DNA of 17,956 nt from Chloroflexota bacterium (GTDB lineage: Bacteria > Chloroflexota > UBA6077), in contig JAJZRD010000053.1 of NCBI GenBank assembly GCA_021845945.1, positions 1-17,956 of the forward strand, read 5' to 3'. The translations under genes and the position numbers were made by a program. This document shows, piece after piece, positions 1 to 6,735 of this stretch. Each line of letters starts with the position of its first letter. Position 1 is the stretch's first letter. The notes under the pieces are model-generated. The model made no database searches and was not told the DNA's origin. It worked only from the letters and a program-made list of their open reading frames with translations.

Positions 1-292
1 GGGTGAAGAACAGCATGGAGAGCAGGTAGATCCGCTTGGTCCCGAAGGTATCGGTCAGGTAGCCGGTGGCGGGCATGATGATGGCCAGCGCCAGCATGTA
101 GCCGGTCAGCACGTACTGGGACGAGTGCACGTCGGCACCGAAGACGGTGATGATGCGGGGTAGGGCGATGTTGACCACCGTGGTGTCCAGCATCACCATG
201 AAGGAGCCGACGATCACGACGATCACCGCCTGCCAGTAATAGGGAAGTGCGTGCAGGCGATGGTGAGGCTTAGGAATGCGCAAGCTGGCCAT
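1..292 (-). CDS. DHA2-type (EmrB/QacA-like) MFS drug exporter, N-terminal part
   Basis: This is the first 97 codons of an inner-membrane proton-driven multidrug exporter; the rest lies outside the window. The ATG is at 290-292, four bases after the stop of the adaptor gene, so the two are translationally linked. The translation shows a hydrophobic first helix followed by the motif LDTTVVNIALP, which is diagnostic of 14-helix DHA2 exporters. Later comes the loop 2-3 motif A form GYLTDTFGTKR. The frame is open to base 1. Its place after a MarR regulator and a membrane-fusion adaptor fits a drug-efflux operon. The substrate cannot be told from the sequence. Confidence 0.9.
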   Translation of the reverse strand, partial: MASLRIPKPHHRLHALPYYWQAVIVVIVGSFMVMLDTTVVNIALPRIITVFGADVHSSQYVLTGYMLALAIIMPATGYLTDTFGTKRIYLLSMLFFT

Positions 293-296
293 CCGC

Positions 297-1100
297 TCAG
301 TCCAGCACCCGGATGCTGACCTCGACGGAGCTGCCCAACACCAGAGACTGATCGCCGTAGTCGATTGAGATCTTCACCGGCACCAGTTGGGTCACCTTGG
401 TGAAGTTGCCCGAGGCGTTGGAGGAGGGCAGTAGCGAGAAGGTGCCCGCGCTGGCCCGGCTAACGGCTACCACCCGGCCCTGCAGGGTCTTCCCGAGGCT
501 ATCCACCTTCACCTCCACCGGTTGGCCCACCTGGACGCGCCCGACCTTCGTCTCCTCGATCTGGGCCTGAACCCACAGCTTGGAGGGATCCACTACGGTG
601 ATTGTCGGTTGCCCCATGGCGACCGTGTCCCCGACGTTGGCCTGGCGGGCGACGACGACGCCCGAGATGGAGGCCTTGATCTCCGCCCGCTGGTTCTCGC
701 TGCCGACGAAATCCAGCCGGGGCGTGCCGCTCTGGGTCATGCTCACGGCAGTGGGAAGCAGAACGGTCCCTACTACCTGGCCCTGCTGGACCTTGTCGCC
801 GACGTCTACGGTCATGGAGTCCACCCGACCCGCGTTCATGGAGCCCACCTGCACCAGGCTTCCGGCTATCTGGGCGTTATCGGTGGAGACGTAGTAGACG
901 GAGGCTTCCCAGTACCGATAGCCCACGAGGGCCGCGCCGGCGATCAGCAGGAGAAGCAGGGGCAACAGCAGCTTCTTCGGAAACCGGCGGCCCGCCGGTT
1001 TCTTGACAGCCTCCGTCTCAGGGTTCGGGTGCCGGCCGTTGCCGCCGGGTCTGGCCGTGGCGGGAGGTGCAGAGGGGGTTTGCTGGACACGCTCTTCCAT
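297..1100 (-). CDS. EmrA/HlyD-like membrane-fusion (adaptor) protein, short form
   Basis: This is the periplasmic-adaptor-type partner of the downstream MFS exporter. From the ATG at 1098-1100 it has 267 residues: a Pro/Gly-rich cytoplasmic N-terminus, one membrane helix near residues 44-61, then a biotinyl/lipoyl-like half (DNAQIAGSLVQVGSMNAGRV) and a beta-barrel part (KLWVQAQIEETKVGRVQVGQ). The long alpha-helical hairpin that normally separates the two lipoyl halves in EmrA is missing; only about 30 residues link them. That fits a cell without an outer membrane. A GTG at 1116-1118, inside the end of the regulator gene, is an alternative start (273 residues) preceded by GGAAAG; the ATG is preceded by GGGAG 11 bases upstream. 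It is the second gene of the operon. Confidence 0.9.
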   Translation of the reverse strand: MEERVQQTPSAPPATARPGGNGRHPNPETEAVKKPAGRRFPKKLLLPLLLLLIAGAALVGYRYWEASVYYVSTDNAQIAGSLVQVGSMNAGRVDSMTVDVGDKVQQGQVVGTVLLPTAVSMTQSGTPRLDFVGSENQRAEIKASISGVVVARQANVGDTVAMGQPTITVVDPSKLWVQAQIEETKVGRVQVGQPVEVKVDSLGKTLQGRVVAVSRASAGTFSLLPSSNASGNFTKVTQLVPVKISIDYGDQSLVLGSSVEVSIRVLD

Positions 1101-1107
1101 TATGAGG

Positions 1108-1563
1108 TCAACTCCCACTGTAGCTTTCCAGGGCGCGGGCTAAGGCATCCAAACCCTGCGCCAGGGCTCGTCGTTCTGGGCCGGACATCCGCTCGAGCAG
1201 CTGTGTGAGGATGCCGAGGGCGCGCTGTTGGGCTGTCTGCAAGCAGTGGGCGCCGGCCGGCGTGATTCGAAGGGGTCTGGCTCGGCGGTCGCTGGCCTCG
1301 CCTCGCTCCACCAACCCCCGGCGCACCAGGCTGTCGACGCCGGCGCTGATGGTCGGTGGGGTGACCTGAAGGGTCTGGGCCAACTCACTCCCCAGCCTCG
1401 ACCCATGGCTCAGCTGCTTCAGGATCCGGAACTGGGGGACGCTCAGCTGATGCCCGTTCGCCTCATGGACACCGGCCACGACGACCAGTCGCATCACACG
1501 GGGCAGGGTGTCCAACCACAGCTGAGCCAGCTGCTCCGGCGTCGTCTCGGATAGGGTAGTCAC
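1108..1563 (-). CDS. MarR-family winged-helix transcriptional regulator
   Basis: This is a probable ligand-responsive repressor of the efflux operon. It is about 151 residues, the usual MarR size. The central winged helix is clear: FRILKQLSHGSRLGSELAQ, then recognition-helix text TPPTISAGVDSLVRRGLVER, then the wing with the conserved D-R-R pattern (ASDRRARPLRITPAG). N- and C-terminal helices for dimerisation flank it. The chosen GTG at 1561-1563 has AAGGG eight bases upstream; an in-frame GTG at 1570-1572 has that AAGG directly abutting it and is less likely. The gene is first in the operon, and its stop overlaps the alternative start of the adaptor. A palindrome between its promoter and start codon suggests autorepression. 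Confidence 0.9.
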   Translation of the reverse strand: MTTLSETTPEQLAQLWLDTLPRVMRLVVVAGVHEANGHQLSVPQFRILKQLSHGSRLGSELAQTLQVTPPTISAGVDSLVRRGLVERGEASDRRARPLRITPAGAHCLQTAQQRALGILTQLLERMSGPERRALAQGLDALARALESYSGS

Positions 1564-1580
1564 GATACGCACCCTTAACA

Positions 1581-1595
1581 GTTAGTGGCACTAAC
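1581..1595. promoter_or_regulatory. Palindromic operator candidate for the MarR-family regulator
   Basis: GTTAGTG-G-CACTAAC is a perfect 7-bp inverted repeat around one base. It lies between the predicted transcription start (about 1602, minus strand) and the regulator start codon. Size and position fit a MarR-type dimer site that blocks the promoter. No second copy was noticed in the window. Confidence 0.6.
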
Positions 1596-1608
1596 AATAC
1601 GGGTCCAT

Positions 1609-1637
1609 ATTATCGCAAGAACTGTTCCGTTTCGCAA
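1609..1637 (-). promoter_or_regulatory. Sigma-70-type promoter of the efflux operon
   Basis: On the minus strand, TTGCGA (1632-1637) is followed after 17 bases by GATAAT (1609-1614), a five-of-six match to TATAAT. The predicted start is near 1602, leaving a leader of about 40 bases that contains the palindrome. Confidence 0.6.
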
Positions 1638-1700
1638 GGGTTCAAGTACCACCTGGCCGTACCAGATCGAGGCCGAGGTGAGCCAACATGCCGAGAGCCG

Positions 1701-1730
1701 TTGACAGCCGGGCTCGAGTGGGGCTAGGAT
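1701..1730 (+). promoter_or_regulatory. Sigma-70-type promoter of the ccdA operon
   Basis: A perfect -35 TTGACA (1701-1706) is followed after 18 bases by TAGGAT (1725-1730). The predicted start is near 1737, giving a leader of about 75 bases before ccdA. The -10 is overlapped by an inverted repeat. Confidence 0.65.
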
Positions 1731-1752
1731 ACCCCTGGCAGGTATCCAGGGG
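1727..1752. repeat. Two overlapping, mutually exclusive inverted repeats at the ccdA promoter
   Basis: GGATACC (1727-1733) pairs with GGTATCC (1741-1747), and CCCCTGG (1732-1738) pairs with CCAGGGG (1746-1752). Each is a perfect 7-bp stem with a 7-base loop, and the two share bases, so only one can form at a time. They cover the end of the -10 element and the first transcribed bases, which fits a repressor site or a small leader switch. Confidence 0.5.
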
Positions 1753-1811
1753 GTCGATCCACCCTTCGAGTCCTTTCGGCTGCAGTTCTTGCCCGTCGAG
1801 GTCTGGTTCTC

Positions 1812-2522
1812 TTGGACACGCAGAACCTTTCGCTGCTGGTAGCTTTCGGCGCCGGGCTCCTCTCCTTCCTTTCGCCCTGCGTCCTGCCCCTCGTTCCCGC
1901 CTACGTCGGCCATCTCGCCGGTACCTCCTCCCTATTGACCCCGGGATCCCGACGGATGGTCACCCTGTTCCATTCCGCCGCCTTCGTGCTCGGTTTCTCC
2001 CTGGTGTTCGTCGGCTTCTGGGCCTCCATCGGGTTTGTCGGCTACGTGCTGCCCGGCTACGCGGATCTCTTCCGGCAGGTGGGCGCCGTCGTCCTGATCG
2101 TGCTGGGGCTGCACCAGATGGGGGCATTCAAGATCCCCCTCCTCTACCGCGAGTTTCGCATGGAGCCGCGGCTGACCTCCGCCACCACGCCGGTGACCTC
2201 CATCCTGGTGGGGGTAGCCTTTGCCGCCGGTTGGACTCCCTGCGTCGGCCCGGTTCTGGCCGGGATCATCGGGCTGGCCAGCATGAGCGAGACGGTGGGC
2301 CAGGGCACCTTCCTCCTGGTTGCCTACTCCCTGGGGCTGGGTGTACCCTTTCTGGCCACAGGGTTGGCGCTGGCTCAGGCCAGTGCCCTGCTGAACCGGG
2401 TGAAGCGGTACCTCAACCTGATCTCCGTCGCCAGCGGTGTCCTGCTGGTGGCCATCGGGCTGTTGATGCTGTCCAACACCTTCCGGCTGCTCCCCCAGTA
2501 TTTCAACTGGGGCGGGCTGTAG
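1812..2522 (+). CDS. ccdA: CcdA-family cytochrome c biogenesis / thiol-redox membrane protein
   Basis: This integral membrane protein carries reducing equivalents from cytoplasmic thioredoxin across the membrane to extracytoplasmic thioredoxin-like proteins. It has 236 residues and about six hydrophobic segments, the normal CcdA size. The redox pair is visible: Cys23 in LSFLSPCVLPLVPAYVG and Cys144 in AGWTPCVGPVLAG, each in its conserved Pro/Gly context. The start is TTG (1812-1814) with GAGG ten bases upstream; no better start is in frame. It is followed after 49 bases by a TlpA/ResA-like lipoprotein, its expected partner. No CcsA/CcsB (ResB/ResC) gene is in the window. Confidence 0.93.
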   Translation: MDTQNLSLLVAFGAGLLSFLSPCVLPLVPAYVGHLAGTSSLLTPGSRRMVTLFHSAAFVLGFSLVFVGFWASIGFVGYVLPGYADLFRQVGAVVLIVLGLHQMGAFKIPLLYREFRMEPRLTSATTPVTSILVGVAFAAGWTPCVGPVLAGIIGLASMSETVGQGTFLLVAYSLGLGVPFLATGLALAQASALLNRVKRYLNLISVASGVLLVAIGLLMLSNTFRLLPQYFNWGGL

Positions 2523-2571
2523 TCGCCGATCGCCGACTGACGATTGCTTCCAGACGAAGGGAAATGTCGAT

Positions 2572-3159
2572 ATGAGGACGTCCTTGGTTAGGAGAGCCCT
2601 GCCGGCCCTGCTGATGGGACTGGCGATGTTGACCGTGGCGGGATGCTTCGGCGGGAACAGGAACTTCACCTCCGGCGCCGTCGCCTCGGCACAGGCGGCC
2701 CCTGGGGCTCAGGGCCCCGGCTCGGCCCGACCCGACGTGGGCATCAGGGTCGGGAACCTGGCCCCCGATTTCTCCCTCAAGGGGCTGGATGGCCAGACGG
2801 TGAAGCTGTCCGAGCTCCGTGGCAAACCGGTGATGGTAAACTTCTGGGCTACCTGGTGCCCGCCCTGCCGTCAAGAGATGCCCGATCTCCAGAAGGCGTA
2901 CCAGAAGTACAGGGGCGAGGGGATGGTGTTCCTGGGCATCGACATGCAGGAGGACCCCGAGACGGTGAGGAAGTTCGTTCAGCAGAACGGGTACGACTGG
3001 ACCTTCGTGGTGGACTCCGACGCGCAGGTAGCCAGGACCTATCAGGCCAGCGCCATTCCCACCAGCTACTTCGTCGATCGCAACGGCATCATCCGGGACA
3101 CCCAGATAGGGGCCGTCACCCCCGCTCTGCTGGATGCCAAGCTGAGCAAGATCCGGTAG
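2572..3159 (+). CDS. TlpA/ResA-like thioredoxin-fold lipoprotein
   Basis: This is an extracytoplasmic thiol-disulfide oxidoreductase, probably reduced by the CcdA encoded just upstream and acting on apocytochrome c or other exported thiols. It has 195 residues. A lipoprotein signal ends at VAGC with lipidated Cys25, followed by a low-complexity Ala/Gly/Pro linker to about residue 55. An AhpC/TSA-Redoxin-type thioredoxin domain then begins with GNLAPDFSLKGLDGQ. The active site is WATWCPPC (Cys96, Cys99), and the cis-proline loop is visible in SAIPTSYFVD. The ATG at 2572 has AAGGG about a dozen bases upstream. It converges on the gamma-glutamyltransferase remnant, whose surviving 3' sequence begins right at the stop codon. 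Confidence 0.93.
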   Translation: MRTSLVRRALPALLMGLAMLTVAGCFGGNRNFTSGAVASAQAAPGAQGPGSARPDVGIRVGNLAPDFSLKGLDGQTVKLSELRGKPVMVNFWATWCPPCRQEMPDLQKAYQKYRGEGMVFLGIDMQEDPETVRKFVQQNGYDWTFVVDSDAQVARTYQASAIPTSYFVDRNGIIRDTQIGAVTPALLDAKLSKIR

Positions 3160-3685
3160 GAGTCGGAGTCTTCGCCGAAGTCTGGATCCCCGTAGTACTG
3201 TACCCGGTCGGCGAAGGCCAGCTTCTCGGCCTCGACCACCGTGTGGACAAGGGCCTGGCCGTCGGGGTCCATGGAGGCCAGATCGTAGCCCTCGAGCAGG
3301 TTGAGGGCCTGCAGCAGGACCGGCCCCTGCCACCAGCAGACCGTCCCAGGGGAGCCCCTCGCTCCCGATACAGCTGTATGGTGGCGCGGCGGGGTGCCCT
3401 GGTGTTGCCGTCGATGACTACCACCCGCTGCTCCGCCGCCAGGTGGATCAGGATCGTCGCCTCCCCGCCAAGGGTGTGGTCCTCGGGATTGCCCACCGTG
3501 TCGGCCAGCCCCATGGCGGCGGCAGCGTCGATGGTGTTGCCGCCCTGGGACAGGATCCGTATGCCGGCCATGGCCGATAGCTGGCTCCCGCCAGTGACCA
3601 TGGCGTTGGGGCGACGATCCCGGTGCGGTAGTCGTTCGGCAGATGGCCCGGGTCCCACAGTCCCAGAGCTCCGCCGACCAGCCTC
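3160..3685 (-). pseudogene. Gamma-glutamyltransferase remnant (frameshifts, internal deletion, 3' loss)
   Basis: Minus-strand translation gives three pieces of a GGT-family protein in different frames. (i) About 3683-3612: GLWDPGHLPNDYRTGIVAP. (ii) About 3613-3365, after a one-base slip: NAMVTGGSQLSAMAGIRILS, GGNTIDAAAAMGL and VVVIDGNTRAPRRATIQLY, the usual GGT N-terminus. (iii) About 3355-3165, another frame: WWQGPVLLQALNLLEGYDLA and VVEAEKLAFADRVQYYGDPDF, a segment that normally lies some 200 residues further on. The part between (ii) and (iii) is gone. So is everything after YYGDPDF, including the small subunit with its catalytic threonine. No start codon was found. It is non-functional as a GGT. 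The similarity is from remembered family motifs, not an alignment. Confidence 0.8.
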
Positions 3686-3687
3686 GC

Positions 3688-4545
3688 TCAGAAACAGTAG
3701 TTCGCTTTGGCTTCCAGTCCGTGCTGCGCGACCAGCCGCTGGAGGGTAACCCTGAGCCCGTCGGTGTACTCCGCCCTGTGCGTTGGCTCGAAGAGGATCC
3801 GCCCGTACGCGGCCGTTAGATGGGGGTAGTGCCGCTGCAGCAACCCCTTCACGTCGGGCCACATGCCGGAGCGCAGGTTGAGCCGGTCGACGTAGAAGTG
3901 GTCTACCCCAACCTCCCTGACGGCCTTCAGCAGCGGGGCGAGCTGCTCCTCCGTGTCGGCAAGACCGGGCATGAGGGGTCCCAGAAAGGCGTAAGTTCTG
4001 ATCCCCTTCCCTTTGGCCTCCGACAGCAGGGCAAGCCGCCTATGGGGTGAGGCGGCTACCGGCTCCATCAGGCGGGCGAGCTCCTCGTCCAGGGTGGTGA
4101 GGGTTACCCCGAACTGCACCAGATCTGGGTAGGCCGCCAGCAGATCCAGGTCCCGGGCCGCCAGGGCGCTCTTGGTGAGGGTGTGCAGCGGAAAGCCGTG
4201 CTGGAGTAGGATCTCCAGGCAGCGGCGGGTCAGACCGTACTGGGCCTCCAGGGGCTGCCAGGCGTCGCAGACGGAGCTGACGAAGACGGTGCCGGTCTGC
4301 CTCCGTTTCACCTCCTTCTCCAGAAGCTCCGGGGCGTTGGCCTTCACGTCGACGAAGCTGCCCCAGGGCTCGCGAGGGTGGGTGAACCGGGTAGCGAAGC
4401 GGGCGTAGCAGTAGCGGCAGCCGTGCTGGCACCCCGCGTAGCAGTTCACCGTCCAGTCGGTGATGCCCGACCGGTTCAGCAGCGACTTCGCCTCGACCTC
4501 AGCTATGGTGATGCCGCGCCGCGGCGCCCTCTCATCCCCTGCCAT
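3688..4545 (-). CDS. SPL-like radical SAM protein (COG1533 'DNA repair photolyase' type)
   Basis: This is a predicted radical S-adenosylmethionine enzyme of 285 residues. The [4Fe-4S] cluster motif CX3CX2C is visible at Cys39-Cys43-Cys46 in NCYAGCQHGCRYCYARF, near the N-terminus as in the spore-photoproduct-lyase-like family. The text that follows (TGTVFVSSVCDAWQPLE, FGVTLTTLDEELARLMEP, TYAFLGPLMPG) fits the partial TIM barrel of this family. The reaction is not known for most members, and real spore photoproduct repair is not implied. The ATG at 4543-4545 has a perfect AGGAGG seven bases upstream. The gene ends next to the GGT remnant; the hemerythrin-PAS gene lies upstream on the same strand, separated by 192 bases with its own promoter. 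Confidence 0.9.
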   Translation of the reverse strand: MAGDERAPRRGITIAEVEAKSLLNRSGITDWTVNCYAGCQHGCRYCYARFATRFTHPREPWGSFVDVKANAPELLEKEVKRRQTGTVFVSSVCDAWQPLEAQYGLTRRCLEILLQHGFPLHTLTKSALAARDLDLLAAYPDLVQFGVTLTTLDEELARLMEPVAASPHRRLALLSEAKGKGIRTYAFLGPLMPGLADTEEQLAPLLKAVREVGVDHFYVDRLNLRSGMWPDVKGLLQRHYPHLTAAYGRILFEPTHRAEYTDGLRVTLQRLVAQHGLEAKANYCF

Positions 4546-4578
4546 CCCTCGTCCTCCTGGCCGTCGCGCTTCGAGGCC

Positions 4579-4584
4579 ATTATA
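4579..4584 (-). promoter_or_regulatory. -10 element of the radical SAM gene promoter
   Basis: A perfect TATAAT is read on the minus strand, predicting a start near 4572 and a leader of about 27 bases. No good -35 hexamer is seen at 16-18 bases, so the call rests on the -10 and its position. The rest of the 192-base gap shows only an imperfect GC hairpin near 4651-4670. Confidence 0.4.
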
Positions 4585-4737
4585 CTCGCCGTGCCCGCCT
4601 CTCCCTGTGGCTGGATTTCTGCAGCAGCTCTTCTAATCGTATCTGGGCCCGGCAGCCCGGACCCTTTCATTGAATGCAGGAGAAGGGAGCTTAGCCATGG
4701 TCCGGTGCTTTTCCCCTCGCCTCGGGCGGCGGCTATC

Positions 4738-5757
4738 CTACTGCAGCAGCCGCCTCTCCCCTTCCAGCGCCCTGATGTTGGTGGCGTCCTGGGTAACCTC
4801 CACACAGCCCAGGTAGCGGCCCTCCCGACGGACGGCGTAGTAGCTGATCAGGATGAAGTGGCCGTTGGACTGGATCCAGAACTCCGCTGAGTCCCGGCGA
4901 TCGTGCCTGAAGTCCTCCAGGATCTGATTCACCACGTGGACACTCTTTTCGGGATGGCACTGCTGCACCTTCCGCCCGATGATGGCGGCCGTCCGGGGAA
5001 AGATCCTCTCCTTGGTCTGGCTGAAGTAGCGGACGGTGTCCTCGGCGTCCACGTAGGTCAAGTCCACGGGAAGGGTGTTAAGCATGGGCTCCAGGGCCAG
5101 TAGCGGGATCGACCCGATGGCGAAGGGGATCTCCCCGTCCACCACACCGGCGGTCGAGGCCGTCACCTCGACATCCTCGGTTGCCGCCCCGTGCCCCGGG
5201 GGCAACACCTTCCAGTATCCGATCTCGCCGAACTGCTGGAGGGTGCTCGTCCATTCCTCCTCGGTCAGAAGCTCTTCGGCGGCTGGGAAGAGGACGTTGT
5301 TCTCCTTGTAGAAGTGATTCTCCAGCAGGGCCGGCAACTCCTCGGCCACTGCCCGCAGCCGGCTTCCCAGCTCCTCTATCGGCATGCTGTCCGCGCCGTT
5401 GGCGGCCTCGTACAGCTCCTTCTTCAGCTGTCTGATCTTGTCGTGCTCCCGCCACATGACCACCGTGGGACCCGCGACCCCATGCTTCTCCAGGTAGGGG
5501 AAGAGGACGTTCTCCTCCCGCAGGTAGTGGTTGCCCGAGGCCGCAAACTGCTGGGCGATCGTCTCCAGCCTCCCTAGCGCCGACTGGGCCGCGGCCCGAT
5601 CGGGAGCGCCGGAGACGTCGGCGGCCGCGGCTTCCAGCTGGGCTGCCAGCTCCAGGAGGAGCTGGTGCTCCCGCATCAGTATCTGGATGGGATGCGCCGC
5701 CTGCTCCCGCTCCGAGGACTCTCCCTTTTCAGTCGTTTCGCTGAGTAGCTCGCTCAC
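4738..5757 (-). CDS. Hemerythrin-PAS (DUF438-like) protein
   Basis: This is a probable cytoplasmic O2/NO or redox sensor. From GTG 5755-5757 it has 339 residues. Residues about 20-165 are a hemerythrin HHE domain with candidate di-iron ligands His22, His31, His77/Glu81 (NHYLREENVLFP), His105 (WREHDKIR) and His148/Glu152 (NHFYKENNVLFP). Residues about 215-330 are a PAS domain of the DUF438 type (YFSQTKERIFPRTAAIIGRK, QQCHPEKSVHVVNQILEDF). The N-terminal DUF438 domain of longer relatives is absent. The GTG has GGAGAGG six bases upstream. A longer reading from TTG 5850 is rejected because it would run through the predicted promoter. It is a lone gene with its own activator-type promoter. Confidence 0.88.
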   Translation of the reverse strand: MSELLSETTEKGESSEREQAAHPIQILMREHQLLLELAAQLEAAAADVSGAPDRAAAQSALGRLETIAQQFAASGNHYLREENVLFPYLEKHGVAGPTVVMWREHDKIRQLKKELYEAANGADSMPIEELGSRLRAVAEELPALLENHFYKENNVLFPAAEELLTEEEWTSTLQQFGEIGYWKVLPPGHGAATEDVEVTASTAGVVDGEIPFAIGSIPLLALEPMLNTLPVDLTYVDAEDTVRYFSQTKERIFPRTAAIIGRKVQQCHPEKSVHVVNQILEDFRHDRRDSAEFWIQSNGHFILISYYAVRREGRYLGCVEVTQDATNIRALEGERRLLQ

Positions 5758-5827
5758 GGTGTACCTCTCCACGCTGGCCGGAAGCTCCGACCGGGCTAGA
5801 CGTCGTCGTCCGACAACTGTTACTAAA

Positions 5828-5870
5828 AGCATAGACCGACCCGCCGGCAAATACCGTGACTAAAGTCACA
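5828..5870 (-). promoter_or_regulatory. Class II CRP/FNR-like activator site and promoter of the hemerythrin-PAS gene
   Basis: CGTGACTAAAGTCACA (5855-5870) contains a perfect GTGAC-N4-GTCAC inverted repeat. Written as GTGA-N6-TCAC, it has the layout of CRP and HcpR-type sites. On the minus strand a -10 TATGCT lies at 5828-5833, so +1 is an A at 5821 and the palindrome centre (5862.5) falls at exactly -41.5, the standard class II activator position. The -35 region (GGTATT) is poor, as expected when an activator is needed. The regulator gene is not in the window. Confidence 0.55.
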
Positions 5871-5910
5871 AAGAGGGAAAGCGGGCGGTTCCCTTTGACG
5901 GCGGGGAGAG

Positions 5911-5953
5911 AAAACGAGGGCCGCTCGAATAGAGCTCTGTTCGAGCGGCCCTC
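5911..5953 (-). terminator. Rho-independent terminator of the C39-like peptidase gene
   Basis: A perfect 14-bp stem (5916-5929 with 5940-5953) with a 10-base loop is followed on the minus strand by CGTTTTCTC. It lies 20 bases past the peptidase stop codon. The loop itself contains AGAGCTCT, so a few more pairs or a dimer form are possible. Confidence 0.85.
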
Positions 5954-5973
5954 GGAGTCACGGTAGAGCTTTA

Positions 5974-6735
5974 CTACTTGGCAGAGGCGTCGACGTTGGC
6001 CTTGATCCGATCTATGAAGCCGTTGACCTGGCCCAACGGTGCCTGGGGGGCCGTCGGAGCTGGCTGTGCTGCCGCCTGCGCCTGTGCGGGCGGCGGCAGG
6101 AGCGACTGGCCGCTGCTACCCGGTCCTACGGAAAAGCCGGCGAAGGGCGCCTGGCTGGCTCCCCAGGCCCGCAGGAACTGCTGGCTGGTCATGGTCTGAT
6201 GGTAGCCGCCCGCCGAGTTGGCGGCGGAGTCGTTGAAGATGAAGCCGTCACCCGAAGAGCCCACGATGACGACGTAGTGGTCGGTGTCCACCGGATTGTT
6301 CATGTGGTTGGGCAGCAGAGGGTAGTAGGTCTGCACCACCACAGGCCGCCCGGCCTGCAGCTCTGCGCGGACGTCGTCCAGCGTCCACTGGCGGAGGCGA
6401 CCGTTAGTCGCGTAGGGGCCGTTGACGGAGAGACCTCGCTCTCGAACCACCTGAGCCAGATCCTGGATCCGGGTTCCGGTGTTGGGGTTGGCGACGCCGA
6501 GCAGTTGGTTGGCCCGGTCCCGGAGGAGTTGGGTAGGCACCTTCTGGCCGAAGGCCTGCAGCACCATGGAGATGGTCGTGGGTCCGCAGTTAGACTCTGC
6601 CCACACGGTACCGTCTAGCTGGCTCCTGAAGGGCACCGGCAGCACGACGTCGGCCGGCGCCGCCCAGGCGGTCGAAATGCCGATGGCGGCTGCAAAGGCA
6701 GCGATCGCCATCAGCACGCGTAAGCGCGGCTTCAC
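5974..6735 (-). CDS. Secreted C39-like cysteine peptidase
   Basis: This is an exported papain-fold cysteine peptidase of the C39-like (peptidase_C39_2) group, 253 residues long. A signal peptide covers about residues 1-25 (charged start, Ala-rich core, cleavage near AWA-AP). The catalytic set is visible: Gln39 (VPFRSQLDG, oxyanion hole), Cys50 (ESNCGPTTISMVL), His153 (DTDHYVVIVGS) and Asp169 (FIFNDSAA). Residues about 205-235 are a Pro/Ala/Gln-rich linker, followed by a short helix (VNGFIDRIKANVDA). It lacks the transporter fused to bacteriocin-processing C39 enzymes, so a cell-wall or extracellular role is more likely; the substrate is unknown. The start is GTG 6733-6735 with AAGGG ten bases upstream. 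It is monocistronic, with its own terminator. Confidence 0.88.
   Translation of the reverse strand: MKPRLRVLMAIAAFAAAIGISTAWAAPADVVLPVPFRSQLDGTVWAESNCGPTTISMVLQAFGQKVPTQLLRDRANQLLGVANPNTGTRIQDLAQVVRERGLSVNGPYATNGRLRQWTLDDVRAELQAGRPVVVQTYYPLLPNHMNNPVDTDHYVVIVGSSGDGFIFNDSAANSAGGYHQTMTSQQFLRAWGASQAPFAGFSVGPGSSGQSLLPPPAQAQAAAQPAPTAPQAPLGQVNGFIDRIKANVDASAK

Noticed and set aside
5758..5850. 31-residue N-terminal extension of the hemerythrin-PAS protein from TTG 5850
   Set aside because: It would run through the predicted -10 and start point; GTG 5757 has a good ribosome site.
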